Assembly: GCA_006954465.1 (NCBI GenBank)
Contig: LVVU01000067.1
Coordinates: 1-12,233 of the forward strand
DNA from: Candidatus Methanoprimaticola hominis
Lineage (GTDB): Archaea; Thermoplasmatota; Thermoplasmata; Methanomassiliicoccales; Methanomethylophilaceae
DNA: 12,233 nucleotides
Direction of reading: 5' to 3'
The notes below the pieces were generated by a model. The model did no database searches. It had not been told where the DNA came from and was given only the letters and a program-made list of their open reading frames with translations. Within the stretch, counting starts at the first letter, position 1, and each line of letters starts with the position of its first letter. Below are positions 1 to 6,321 of this stretch, one piece after another. A program made the position numbers and the translations under genes.

Positions 1-237
1 GACTCTTTCGGTCTGTCCATATCGGTAATATCCAACGGTGGGATGGGATTCGGGAACTTCGGACCCACAGGGAACTTCACCGATCTGGAGTCCTCGCTGA
101 AGGCCATCCTCACGATCCTGATGTGGATCGGTCGTCTGGAGATCGTGACGGCGCTCATCCTCTTCACGCCCGGATTCTGGAAGGACGTATGGCTGAACAG
201 CCGCGCCCGCAGGAACGGGAAGAGGAGCAGATCCTGA
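1..237 (+). CDS. trkH: TrkH-type potassium uptake protein, C-terminal end (5' partial)
   Basis: The reading frame is open from the first base and ends at TGA 235-237, giving the last 78 residues of the protein. The segment has a GFGNFGPTGNF loop, followed by a hydrophobic helix containing GRLEIVTALILFTPGFW, and a short basic tail. This matches the last pore-loop and final membrane helices of TrkH/KtrB-type K+ transporters, where the GRLEI..LVLF.P.FW segment is the hallmark C-terminus. The protein would be the membrane translocating subunit that imports potassium with a TrkA/KtrA gating partner; no partner is visible because the gene starts outside the window. The frame has no CGA codon. It converges on the TPR gene, whose CGA ends at base 241, leaving a 3-base gap. 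Confidence 0.88.
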   Translation, partial: DSFGLSISVISNGGMGFGNFGPTGNFTDLESSLKAILTILMWIGRLEIVTALILFTPGFWKDVWLNSRARRNGKRSRS

Positions 238-240
238 TCC

Positions 241-1077
241 TCGGTGCCCTTCGCAGTACGTCAGGACGTTGAGCGCGGCACGGCTGCCGGGAGAAGCCTC
301 GTTGATGGCCCCGGCCACGATGCGCGCCTTGTCGTACTCGCCCTTCTGTGCGAGACAGATCCCCAGGGTCTCCATGGCGCTGACGTTCTTCGGATCGATC
401 TTCAGGGCACGGGAGGCGTATCCTGCGGCGGCCTTCGTGCTTCCGAAGATCCTCATGGCGTAGGCCGCCAGAGCATTGGCCTCGGCGGTCTTCTCCTTCA
501 GGCATCCCCTGACGTACTTGGATGCCTCCTTCTCCCTGCCTGCGAGCATCAGAGCCGATACGTACGCTCTGCGGACGTCGAAATCGCCCGGCATCTCGTC
601 GAGGAGGGACTTCGCGTTATCGATGGATCTGGAATGCTCGCCGAGGGCGCTGAGGACCTCGGACAGCATGACGCGATCGAACGGCGTGACGTCCTTGATG
701 GACTGAACGGCCTCCAGAGCCATCTCGTACTCGTCCATGTCCTCCAGGCACATGCATCTGAGCCTGAGGACGGGATCGGTGGATTCTATCCCCTTGAGGA
801 TCGTATAAGCGCTGGACGGATAGTCTAGACCCCTGAGGGAGCCGGCGATCTGGATCAGGAGCGATTCGTTCTCGGGGAGCTTCTCCATGAGGCTCCTCAG
901 GATCTCCTGGGAGGCCTCTCCGCCGTCGATGACCTTCAGAAGAGAGAGGCACTTGATCCTCACGATGGGGTCCTCGTCCGAGGCGGCAAGGTCCTTGACC
1001 CTGGCAATGGCCTCGTTCCCCATGCCTTTGGAAATCATCGTGCGAATCTCGTCGAAAGCGGCGTCCGTATCCATCAT
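241..1077 (-). CDS. TPR-repeat protein, ends at CGA
   Basis: Reading from ATG 1077 (a second ATG follows at once) gives a mostly alpha-helical, acidic protein. The first half has helical pairs of HEAT/TPR style, such as DPIVRIKCLSLLKVI near residue 40. Residues about 195-275 form clearer tetratricopeptide repeats, for example AAGYASRALKIDPKNVSAMETLG followed by AQKGEYDKA. Such proteins are scaffolds for protein-protein contacts; no partner can be named. There is no signal peptide or membrane segment. Standard code gives no stop: the frame runs through the whole antisense of trkH and off the window. The first in-frame CGA (forward tcg 241-243) falls after residue 278, right at the end of TPR-like sequence and 3 bases from the trkH stop. 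The end at 241 therefore depends on CGA being a stop. Confidence 0.75.
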
Positions 1078-1097
1078 ATCCCCGATGATGGACCCAC

Positions 1098-1105
1098 ATT
1101 AAATA
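1098..1105 (-). promoter_or_regulatory. TATA-like box for the TPR gene
   Basis: On the minus strand this reads TATTTAAT, centred about 24 bases before ATG 1077, the spacing expected for an archaeal TATA box driving a leaderless message. It lies in the 81-base divergent gap between the TPR and AAA ATPase genes. Confidence 0.45.
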
Positions 1106-1125
1106 CTGGATGGACGAAAGCCAGC

Positions 1126-1133
1126 CTTAATAC
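1126..1133 (+). promoter_or_regulatory. TATA-like box for the ATPase/DUF4435 pair
   Basis: CTTAATAC is centred about 29 bases before ATG 1159, as for an archaeal TATA box giving a very short leader. An AAGGT at 1148-1152 could also serve as a weak ribosome binding site, six bases before the start. The assignment is by spacing and composition only. Confidence 0.35.
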
Positions 1134-1158
1134 GGATGAAGGCGATTAAGGTCCGACC

Positions 1159-2199
1159 ATGAAGATCGACTCCGTGTACGTCTCCAGACTTTTCAACGAA
1201 TACGATTACGAGCTGGAGCTGTGCAAACCCCTCACGTTCATCCACTCCCCCAACGGGATGGGCAAGAGCACCCTGATGAGGATGATCTATGCCGCGCTCC
1301 GCGGCGATGTCCAGTATCTCAGCGAGACATGCTTCGAGCGCATGGACATCGGATTCGACGAAGGTTCGAATCTCATAATACAGAACTATCCCGGGAACCT
1401 CCTCGTCCAGATGCAGAGGAGCGAGATCGAGACCCCGCTGACGCCGGCGGAGATGGCTCAGATCTGCGACGTGGTCTACATCCCGCCCGAGAGGCTCGCC
1501 CTCAAGAGGGGCGACGGCCATCTGGCCCCCACTCTGGAGGTCTATGCGCAGGAGCTGCTCGAGACCATCAGGTACGCCAAGGAGCACAGGGAACTGGAGA
1601 TCGACCCGTCCGAGAAGGCCGGCGAGATGAGCGACGGCGAGCTGGAGTTCTGGTGCAAGGACCTCAAGGCCAAGCTGGATTTCATCAGGGATGCGGGTTT
1701 CGAACCCGATATACCTCCCGGAGCCAAGTTCCCTCCCTCCAGGTACGACATCGTCAAGGACCGTGCGGGATGCGAGGCCGTGGCCTGCTCCATAGCGCAC
1801 TACGTCGAGAGGAACTACCTCCTCGCCGAGTCCATAATCATCTTCAAGGACATCGTCAACGAGATCTTCATCGACAAGACCCTGCAGGTCTCCGAGACGG
1901 GCAAGGTCGGAATCAGGATGGACAACGGAACCGCCCTCCGCCTCCAGTCCCTGTCGTCGGGCGAGAAGCAGATCCTCATCATGTTCTACGCTCTCCTCTT
2001 CCATGCGCCCCAGGGCTCCGTCGTCATCATCGACGAGCCGGAGATCTCGCTCCATGTCGGATGGCAGCAGAAGCTCGGGGACTACTTCCTCGACATATGC
2101 AGGGTCAGGGACATCCAGATGATCGTCTCCACCCATTCCCCCCAGATCATCCATGACAAGTGGGACAGCGCAAGGGAGCTGAGGTCGACCGATGCGCGA
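1159..2199 (+). CDS. AAA/ABC-type ATPase, AriA-like (PARIS/OLD-type), ends at CGA
   Basis: The 346-residue ATPase has an ABC/SMC-type head: a Walker A loop HSPNGMGKST at residues 29-38, a signature LSSGEKQ at 265-271, a Walker B VVIIDEPE at 288-295 and a switch histidine in STHSP at 324-328. A charged, probably coiled region around residues 130-180 interrupts the head. This is the AAA_15/AAA_21 layout of OLD-family and AriA sensor ATPases. The next gene is a DUF4435/TOPRIM-like protein, so the pair resembles AriA-AriB of PARIS anti-phage immunity, in which the ATPase senses a phage trigger and releases the nuclease; the function here is inferred. With the standard code the frame would continue out of frame into the next gene to 2856. 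That extension is arginine-rich nonsense full of CGA. The first CGA, at 2197-2199, follows WDSARELRSTDA and overlaps the next start by eight bases. Confidence 0.8.
2181..2185 (+). promoter_or_regulatory. Ribosome binding site of the DUF4435 gene
   Basis: GAGGT lies six bases before ATG 2192, a good Shine-Dalgarno match at ideal spacing. It fixes the start of the second gene and argues that it is translated separately and not as a fusion with the ATPase. Confidence 0.6.
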
Positions 2200-3052
2200 T
2201 CTCCTGACCTACGACGACATCTGCAACGAGATATCGATGGAGCGCACCGTCTACGACGGGGCCTATCTGCTCGTGGAGGGCGTCACCGATTCGAGGATCT
2301 ACGGGAAGTTCCTGGACAGGCAATCGTCGAAGATACTGATAGCGCACTCCCGCGACAACGTGGAGCACGTGGTCAAGGAGATGAGCACACGTCGCAAGGA
2401 CCCGAAGGTCCTCGGGATAATCGACGCCGATCTCGACCTGCTGCGCGGGAAGACCGTGCGCTCCCCCCTGTTCTACACCGATTGCAGGGACATGGAGATG
2501 ATGGCCGTCAGATCGAACGCGCTCAACGACGTCATCGACGAGTACGGCGACACCGACAAGGTCCATCAGTTCGAGGAGAGATACGGCCCCGTCCGGGAGG
2601 CGCTGGTATCGGCCAGCTATCCCATCGGCCTCCTGATGTACATATCGCAGAACAGAGGGTACGGGCTCTGCTTCAAGAATCTGGATTTCAACCGCTTCAT
2701 CAATCCCCGCAGCCTCACCCTGGATGCCATGGACATGGTCTCCGAGGTCATGGACGGCTCGAAGAACGTCCGTATCGGCAGGAAGGGGCTGTACAAGGTC
2801 CTTCTGCAGGAGGCCGAGGGCCTGGACGACCTATGGAAGGCCGCCCGCGGCCATGATACGATCGATATCCTGCTCATCGGACTCAGGAACGGATTCGGGG
2901 CGTTCAACGCCCGCGAACTGGACTCCGGCTCCCTCAGCGGAGCCCTCAGGCTCGCATTCTCGGATGCCGATTTCGAATCCACCGACCTGTACAGGTCCAC
3001 GCAGGAATGGTCGGAATCGACCGGGGTGTCGCTGTGGCATCTCGAATCGCGA
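2192..3052 (+). CDS. DUF4435 (TOPRIM-like) protein, AriB-like, ends at CGA
   Basis: The protein has 286 residues. Its N-terminal half carries the DUF4435/TOPRIM-like signature: LLVEGVTDSRIYGKFL with Glu29 and Asp33, then GIIDADLD with Asp78 and Asp80, then FYTDCRDMEMM near residues 94-104. Glu plus DxD is the metal-binding pattern of TOPRIM nucleases. In PARIS, AriB is a DUF4435 protein held by the AriA ATPase and released to cleave host tRNA; that role here is inferred from family and pairing. The C-terminal half is helical and ends DLYRSTQEWSESTGVSLWHL plus a few residues. With the standard code the frame would run on to 3805, antisense through xseB and into xseA. The first in-frame CGA is at 3050-3052, directly abutting the CGA that ends xseB on the other strand. 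Confidence 0.8.
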
Positions 3053-3304
3053 TCGCTCCGATCCGAAGTCCTCGGTCCTGATGCCGTCTGCGGCCTCGAT
3101 GATCTTCTGGATGCGTCTCTGGCCGTCGTCCAGGATCGCCTTGCAGTGGTCTCTGAGAATGACAGCGCGCTCGTAGATCTCCAGGCTCCTGTCCAGATCG
3201 GTGCCTCCCTGCTCCAGCTCCTGGACGAGCTTCTCGAGCTCCTCCATGCTGGTCTCGAAGCTCATCTGGGCGACCTCTTCCGTGAATTTCTCCATATCAG
3301 TCAT
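3053..3304 (-). CDS. xseB: Exonuclease VII small subunit, ends at CGA
   Basis: The 83-residue protein is close to the roughly 80-residue norm for XseB. It is an acidic helical hairpin with the family pattern SFETSMEELEKLVQELEQG, then LDRSLEIYERAV, then LDDGQRRIQKII. XseB binds several copies per XseA subunit to make exonuclease VII, which degrades single-stranded DNA from either end into oligonucleotides. The start ATG overlaps the xseA stop as ATGA, so the two genes are translationally coupled. With the standard code the frame would continue to 157 residues, antisense to the DUF4435 gene, almost doubling a very size-constrained family. The first CGA (forward tcg 3053-3055) falls after TEDFGSE, exactly where a normal XseB would end, and a second CGA follows two codons later. 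Confidence 0.9.
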
Positions 3305-4752
3305 TTGAATTCCTCTATCTGCTTGACGGCCGCCTTGGCGGTTCCGTCCTTCAATCTTATATCAACGGTCTCTCCGACCAGCAGCGACTTGACCGAATCG
3401 ACGGTCCTGCCGTCCGGTGCCACGATGAATCCGTATCCTCTGTCGAGCACCGCGGTGGGATTCAGCGAATCGAGACGGGCCGATGCCCTGTCCAGGCGTG
3501 CCCTGCAGGTCTGCATGGCACCCCCTCCGGTCGTTCTTACCCTCATGAACGCCGAATCCAGCCTGTTTCCGCGGATGCCGATGTCCTTGAGGGCGGTATC
3601 GGGGGACAGGCGCGAGTACAGCGTATCCACCTTCGAGCGGCGGGATTCGATGTCGCGCAGTGCCGATGCCGGCGAGAGACGGGCCTCGACGACCCTGAAT
3701 CTCGAATCCATCGACCGGACGGTATCCGACAGCGCCCTGTCCGCACGGGACCACAGGTCGTCGACGCCCATGGACCTCATATCGATGTCCCTCAGGGCGC
3801 TCTGAGGCGAGAGCTTCGCATCGAGCACATCGAATCTGGACCTCATCCTCTCCACGACGGTTCCCAGCGCACGGTCGGCGTTGGCCATCTCCCTGTCGAT
3901 CTGGGTGCGGATCTCGTTCCTGTCGCGCAGGATGATCGCCGCCGCTCCGGTGGGGGTGGGCGCACGGACGTCGGCGACGAAGTCGGCGATGGTGAAATCG
4001 GTCTCGTGGCCGACTGCCGAGACGATCGGCGTGCGGCATTCCGCTATCGCTCTAGCGACGGATTCCTCGTTGAAGGGCCATAGGTCCTCGATCGAACCCC
4101 CTCCCCTGCCGACTATTATGACATCCACTCCGATCCTGTCGAGCAGATGGATCCCGGCGATGATCGTAGCCGCGGCAGCCTCCCCCTGCACCTGTGCCGG
4201 TGCGAGGAGGATGTCCGCGGGGAAGCGGGATGCGGACGTTGTGATTATATCGTGGATAACAGCGCCGGTCTCCGATGTCACGACGCCTATGGTCCGTGGA
4301 TACTTCGGCAGCGGTTTCTTGCGACCGACATCGAACAGCCCTTCGGCGCTGAGCTTCTTTTTCAGCTCCTCGAACCTCACGTAGAGGTCCCCGAGGCCGG
4401 ACTGGCGCATGGATTGGACGATGAACTGGTAGGAGCCTCTCTGGATGTAGATGTCGACTCCGCCGAAGACGGATACCTTCATGTTCTCCATGGGCTCGAA
4501 ATCGATCCTCGAACGGCTGCGGGCGAACATGGCGCATCTTATCTCGCTGCCCTCGTCCTTCAATGTGAAATAATAATGACCGGAGGATGCGCGGGTGAGA
4601 TTGGAGATTTCGCCGTTCACCCATATGTCGTTGAGTCCGGGGGACGACTGAAACATCCCTTTGACCCGTGTGTTCAGCTGGGTGACTGTCAGCGGAGCCT
4701 CCATGAGCGGGGTCAAGCCTTCCGGGTATTTCTTATGAAGGTGTCCATCCAC
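3301..4752 (-). CDS. xseA: Exonuclease VII large subunit
   Basis: This is the catalytic subunit of exonuclease VII: 483 residues against about 450 in bacteria. Residues about 20-115 are the OB-fold DNA-binding domain (LTVTQLNTRVKGMF, WVNGEISNLTRASSGHYYFTLKD). The nuclease domain follows, with GVVTSETGAVIHDI, VGRGGGSIEDLWPFNEE near residues 214-230 and GHETDFTIADFVADVRAPTP from residue 248. The C-terminal helical region contains three related motifs, SPQSALRDID (about 315), SPASALRDIE (about 360) and SPDTALKDIG (about 383), before the final RGYGFIV segment. It ends with TGA at 3301-3303, overlapping the xseB start. None of its roughly 40 arginine codons is CGA. The start at 4752 adds 16 residues before an internal Met (4704) that is the alternative start. 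exoVII is mainly bacterial, so an archaeal copy suggests old transfer. Confidence 0.93.
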   Translation of the reverse strand: MDGHLHKKYPEGLTPLMEAPLTVTQLNTRVKGMFQSSPGLNDIWVNGEISNLTRASSGHYYFTLKDEGSEIRCAMFARSRSRIDFEPMENMKVSVFGGVDIYIQRGSYQFIVQSMRQSGLGDLYVRFEELKKKLSAEGLFDVGRKKPLPKYPRTIGVVTSETGAVIHDIITTSASRFPADILLAPAQVQGEAAAATIIAGIHLLDRIGVDVIIVGRGGGSIEDLWPFNEESVARAIAECRTPIVSAVGHETDFTIADFVADVRAPTPTGAAAIILRDRNEIRTQIDREMANADRALGTVVERMRSRFDVLDAKLSPQSALRDIDMRSMGVDDLWSRADRALSDTVRSMDSRFRVVEARLSPASALRDIESRRSKVDTLYSRLSPDTALKDIGIRGNRLDSAFMRVRTTGGGAMQTCRARLDRASARLDSLNPTAVLDRGYGFIVAPDGRTVDSVKSLLVGETVDIRLKDGTAKAAVKQIEEFK

Positions 4753-4774
4753 ACATCGCGACTACGCAACACAC

Positions 4775-4784
4775 ATTTCTAAAT
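4775..4784. promoter_or_regulatory. Shared TATA-like box between xseAB and the thioesterase genes
   Basis: ATTTCTAAAT, an almost symmetric AT-rich block, is the only one in the 53-base divergent gap. It is centred about 26 bases before ATG 4806 on the plus strand and about 28 bases before ATG 4752 on the minus strand. Those spacings suit archaeal leaderless starts in both directions. Confidence 0.45.
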
Positions 4785-4805
4785 CTGAAGCGGTGATGCG
4801 GGAGC

Positions 4806-5246
4806 ATGGACAGGGAAGGCGTATCCGCCCGCATGTCTGAGGATGTCCGCGGTCTCATCGACAACGTCATGCCGATGTACGAGGCCCCGTTCGCCCGTTA
4901 TATAGGATTGGAGATCGAATCCATAGAGGCTGATCGCGTCGAATGCTCGATGGAGCTCACCCCTGAGCTGCTCAACAGCATGGGAAGGGGCCACGGAGGC
5001 GCGATATACTCCCTCATGGACCATACCTTCGCCATCGCAGGCAACATGTCCCGTCCCTGCACGGGGCAGTCGTCGACCATCTCGTTCTATCGTCCCGCCG
5101 AAGGGAGGATAAGGGCCGTCTGCGTCCCCATAAACAGGTCCAGATCCCTGGAGGTCTACGATGTCAGAGCCTACGCGGAGAACGGCAAGCTCCTGGCCTC
5201 CGGAACGTTCACCGCATTCGTCCTGAGGAGCGATAGAGATGCCTGA
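4806..5246 (+). CDS. PaaI-type hotdog thioesterase
   Basis: The 146-residue protein is the usual length for a single hotdog (4HBT/PaaI) domain. The hallmark stretch is SMGRGHGGAIYSLMDHTFAIA near residues 59-79, equivalent to the G.(V/T)HGG.....D motif that binds the CoA thioester and places the catalytic acidic residue. It is followed by the beta strands TISFYRPA, IRAVCVPINRSRSLEVYDVRAYAENGKLLASGTFTAFVL. Family members hydrolyse acyl- or aryl-CoA thioesters in the cytoplasm; the substrate cannot be read from sequence. It ends in TGA 5244-5246 and overlaps the next gene, which starts at 5239, by eight bases. No good ribosome site precedes ATG 4806, and the TATA-like box 26 bases upstream suggests a leaderless transcript. 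It has no CGA codons. Confidence 0.85.
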   Translation: MDREGVSARMSEDVRGLIDNVMPMYEAPFARYIGLEIESIEADRVECSMELTPELLNSMGRGHGGAIYSLMDHTFAIAGNMSRPCTGQSSTISFYRPAEGRIRAVCVPINRSRSLEVYDVRAYAENGKLLASGTFTAFVLRSDRDA

Positions 5247-5664
5247 AAGACGCTGCCCCTACTGCAACGAGCTCGTGCCCTCCAACAGTCTGACCTGCCC
5301 CAAGTGCTACAAGAAGATCCCCGTTGAGCCCGAGCCCGCGCCGAAATACGATCAAGGCACCCGCAAGGAACCCTCCAAGGATCAGAAGAAGCTGAAGAGG
5401 GCCATCGCCCTGGACGCCGTCATAGGGTTGTTCGGGCTGCTCGGGATAGGTCAGCTCTATCTCGGAAGCAGGCGCGGGGCTGCATTCCTGCTGATCGGAC
5501 TCGTGTTCTTCCTACCGGCCGCCGTTCTGGCGTTCATCGTCCCCTTCGTATCGACGTTCTTCGCCATCCCTCTGTTCGTGATCTACGCGCTGCTCTACCT
5601 GGCGGCATTGGCGGATCTCGTTCTGGGTTCGGTGGTGTTCCGTTTCGGACCCGGATCGCGCTAA
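5239..5664 (+). CDS. Zinc-ribbon protein with TM2-like membrane segments
   Basis: The 141-residue protein starts with a zinc ribbon, CPYC at residues 6-9 and CPKC at 20-23, then a charged linker rich in Pro, Lys and Glu. The second half is membrane-embedded: LDAVIGLFGLLGIGQLYLG followed by a short basic turn and two or three further hydrophobic helices (FLLIGLVFFLPAAVLAFIV, FFAIPLFVIYALLYLAALADLVLG). The G.GQLYLG motif is typical of TM2-domain proteins. Zinc-ribbon plus TM2-like small proteins are common in archaea and have no settled function. It is translationally coupled to the thioesterase by overlap, with GGAG about nine bases before ATG. It ends in TAA at 5662-5664, the only TAA stop in the window, and overlaps the CGA end of the convergent gene by nine bases. 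Confidence 0.8.
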   Translation: MPERRCPYCNELVPSNSLTCPKCYKKIPVEPEPAPKYDQGTRKEPSKDQKKLKRAIALDAVIGLFGLLGIGQLYLGSRRGAAFLLIGLVFFLPAAVLAFIVPFVSTFFAIPLFVIYALLYLAALADLVLGSVVFRFGPGSR

Positions 5665-6252
5665 TCCGTTCCTTCTCAGCGTCGCGAAGACCGATGCCGC
5701 CATCTGCGCCAGATGGATCGCCCTGCGGCCGTCTCCGACCATCGCCGGATCCCCGGGGCAGATAGCATCGTAAGCCGACCTGATGAGGGCATGCTCCATC
5801 TCCGGAGGCCCCTTGAGCTCCGGGGGGAGCCTTACGGATATCGAAGGGAGGACCGTGAGATTGCGGGCGCAATCCCATGGCTCGAAGCTCAGATACTTCC
5901 CTAACACGTTCCCCACGTTGTATGCGGTGCATTCCTTGCCGAAGATCGTCCCCTGGACATCCGAAGCGACACGCGATATGTCGCTTCCCACGTAGAGGTC
6001 CTCGGGAACGATGCCGTAGTTCCCCTCCATGTAATCCAACGGATCCTTCCCCAGGTCCTTGGGATCCAAGGCGATGCCGTCGTTGTAGACGGTCTCGAAG
6101 TCGGAACCGTCCGACACGACCCTGCAGACCGCGATCTCGGCGACCGTGTCCTTCGGATAACCGGACGGGCCGGTGGTCGCCAGCTCCACCACGTAGACAT
6201 CATCCATACCAAGAGGATGCTCGGACGGGTATACGGCATTTTTCCAAAGCAT
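5656..6252 (-). CDS. Degenerate DEDD/DnaQ-fold exonuclease-like protein, ends at CGA
   Basis: The 198-residue protein resembles the DnaQ/RNase T exonuclease fold. A first strand, VYVVELATTG (residues 19-28), stands where active members have ID.ETTG. It is followed by VAEIAVCRVV, a stretch like the variable loop (FETVYNDGIALDP), then GIVPEDLYVGSDISRVASDVQGTIFGKECTAYNVGNVLGKYL, matching the 'gi..edl......v......l.....aHN..FD..fL' part. The metal ligands look lost: Asp-x-Glu is Glu-x-Ala, and the HN..FD segment is YNVGNVL. It is therefore probably catalytically inactive, perhaps binding or regulatory. The start at 6252 has a TATA-like box 25 bases upstream; Met16 (6207) is an alternative. With the standard code it would run to 5512, antisense to the zinc-ribbon gene, with an arginine/glutamate-rich nonsense tail. 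The first CGA (forward tcg 5656-5658) follows FATLRRNGLA. Confidence 0.65.
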
Positions 6253-6273
6253 TACAAAGATAACAGCCAGGAG

Positions 6274-6281
6274 TTAAAGTA
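6274..6281 (-). promoter_or_regulatory. TATA-like box for the DEDD-like gene, perhaps shared
   Basis: The minus strand reads ACTTTAAC... centred about 25 bases before ATG 6252, fitting a leaderless archaeal start. The same block read on the plus strand (TTAAAGTA) lies about 45 bases before ATG 6322 and could drive the addB-like operon with a short leader. Confidence 0.4.
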
Positions 6282-6307
6282 CTCTCTCGGCATCCTCCAT
6301 CCGAGAT

Positions 6308-6314
6308 AGGAAGG
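6308..6314 (+). promoter_or_regulatory. Ribosome binding site of the addB-like gene
   Basis: AGGAAGG ends seven bases before ATG 6322, a strong Shine-Dalgarno sequence that supports this start. Confidence 0.6.
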
Positions 6315-6321
6315 CGATTGC

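Noticed and set aside
244..828. A 194-residue plus-strand open frame
   Set aside because: It is antisense to the TPR gene, has no ribosome site and no recognisable domain.
1099..2154. A 351-residue minus-strand open frame
   Set aside because: It is a shadow of the ATPase gene, whose Walker A, signature and Walker B motifs are on the plus strand.
2160..2856. A fused AriA-AriB protein made by programmed frameshifting, or a 565-residue ATPase
   Set aside because: The second gene has its own strong GAGGT site and ATG, its frame has a TGA just upstream (2180-2182), and the first frame meets CGA at 2197. The extension beyond is arginine-rich shadow sequence.
2831..3304. A 157-residue XseB with a C-terminal extension
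   Set aside because: XseB is about 80 residues in the family. The extension is the exact antisense of the DUF4435 coding region and contains repeated CGA codons.
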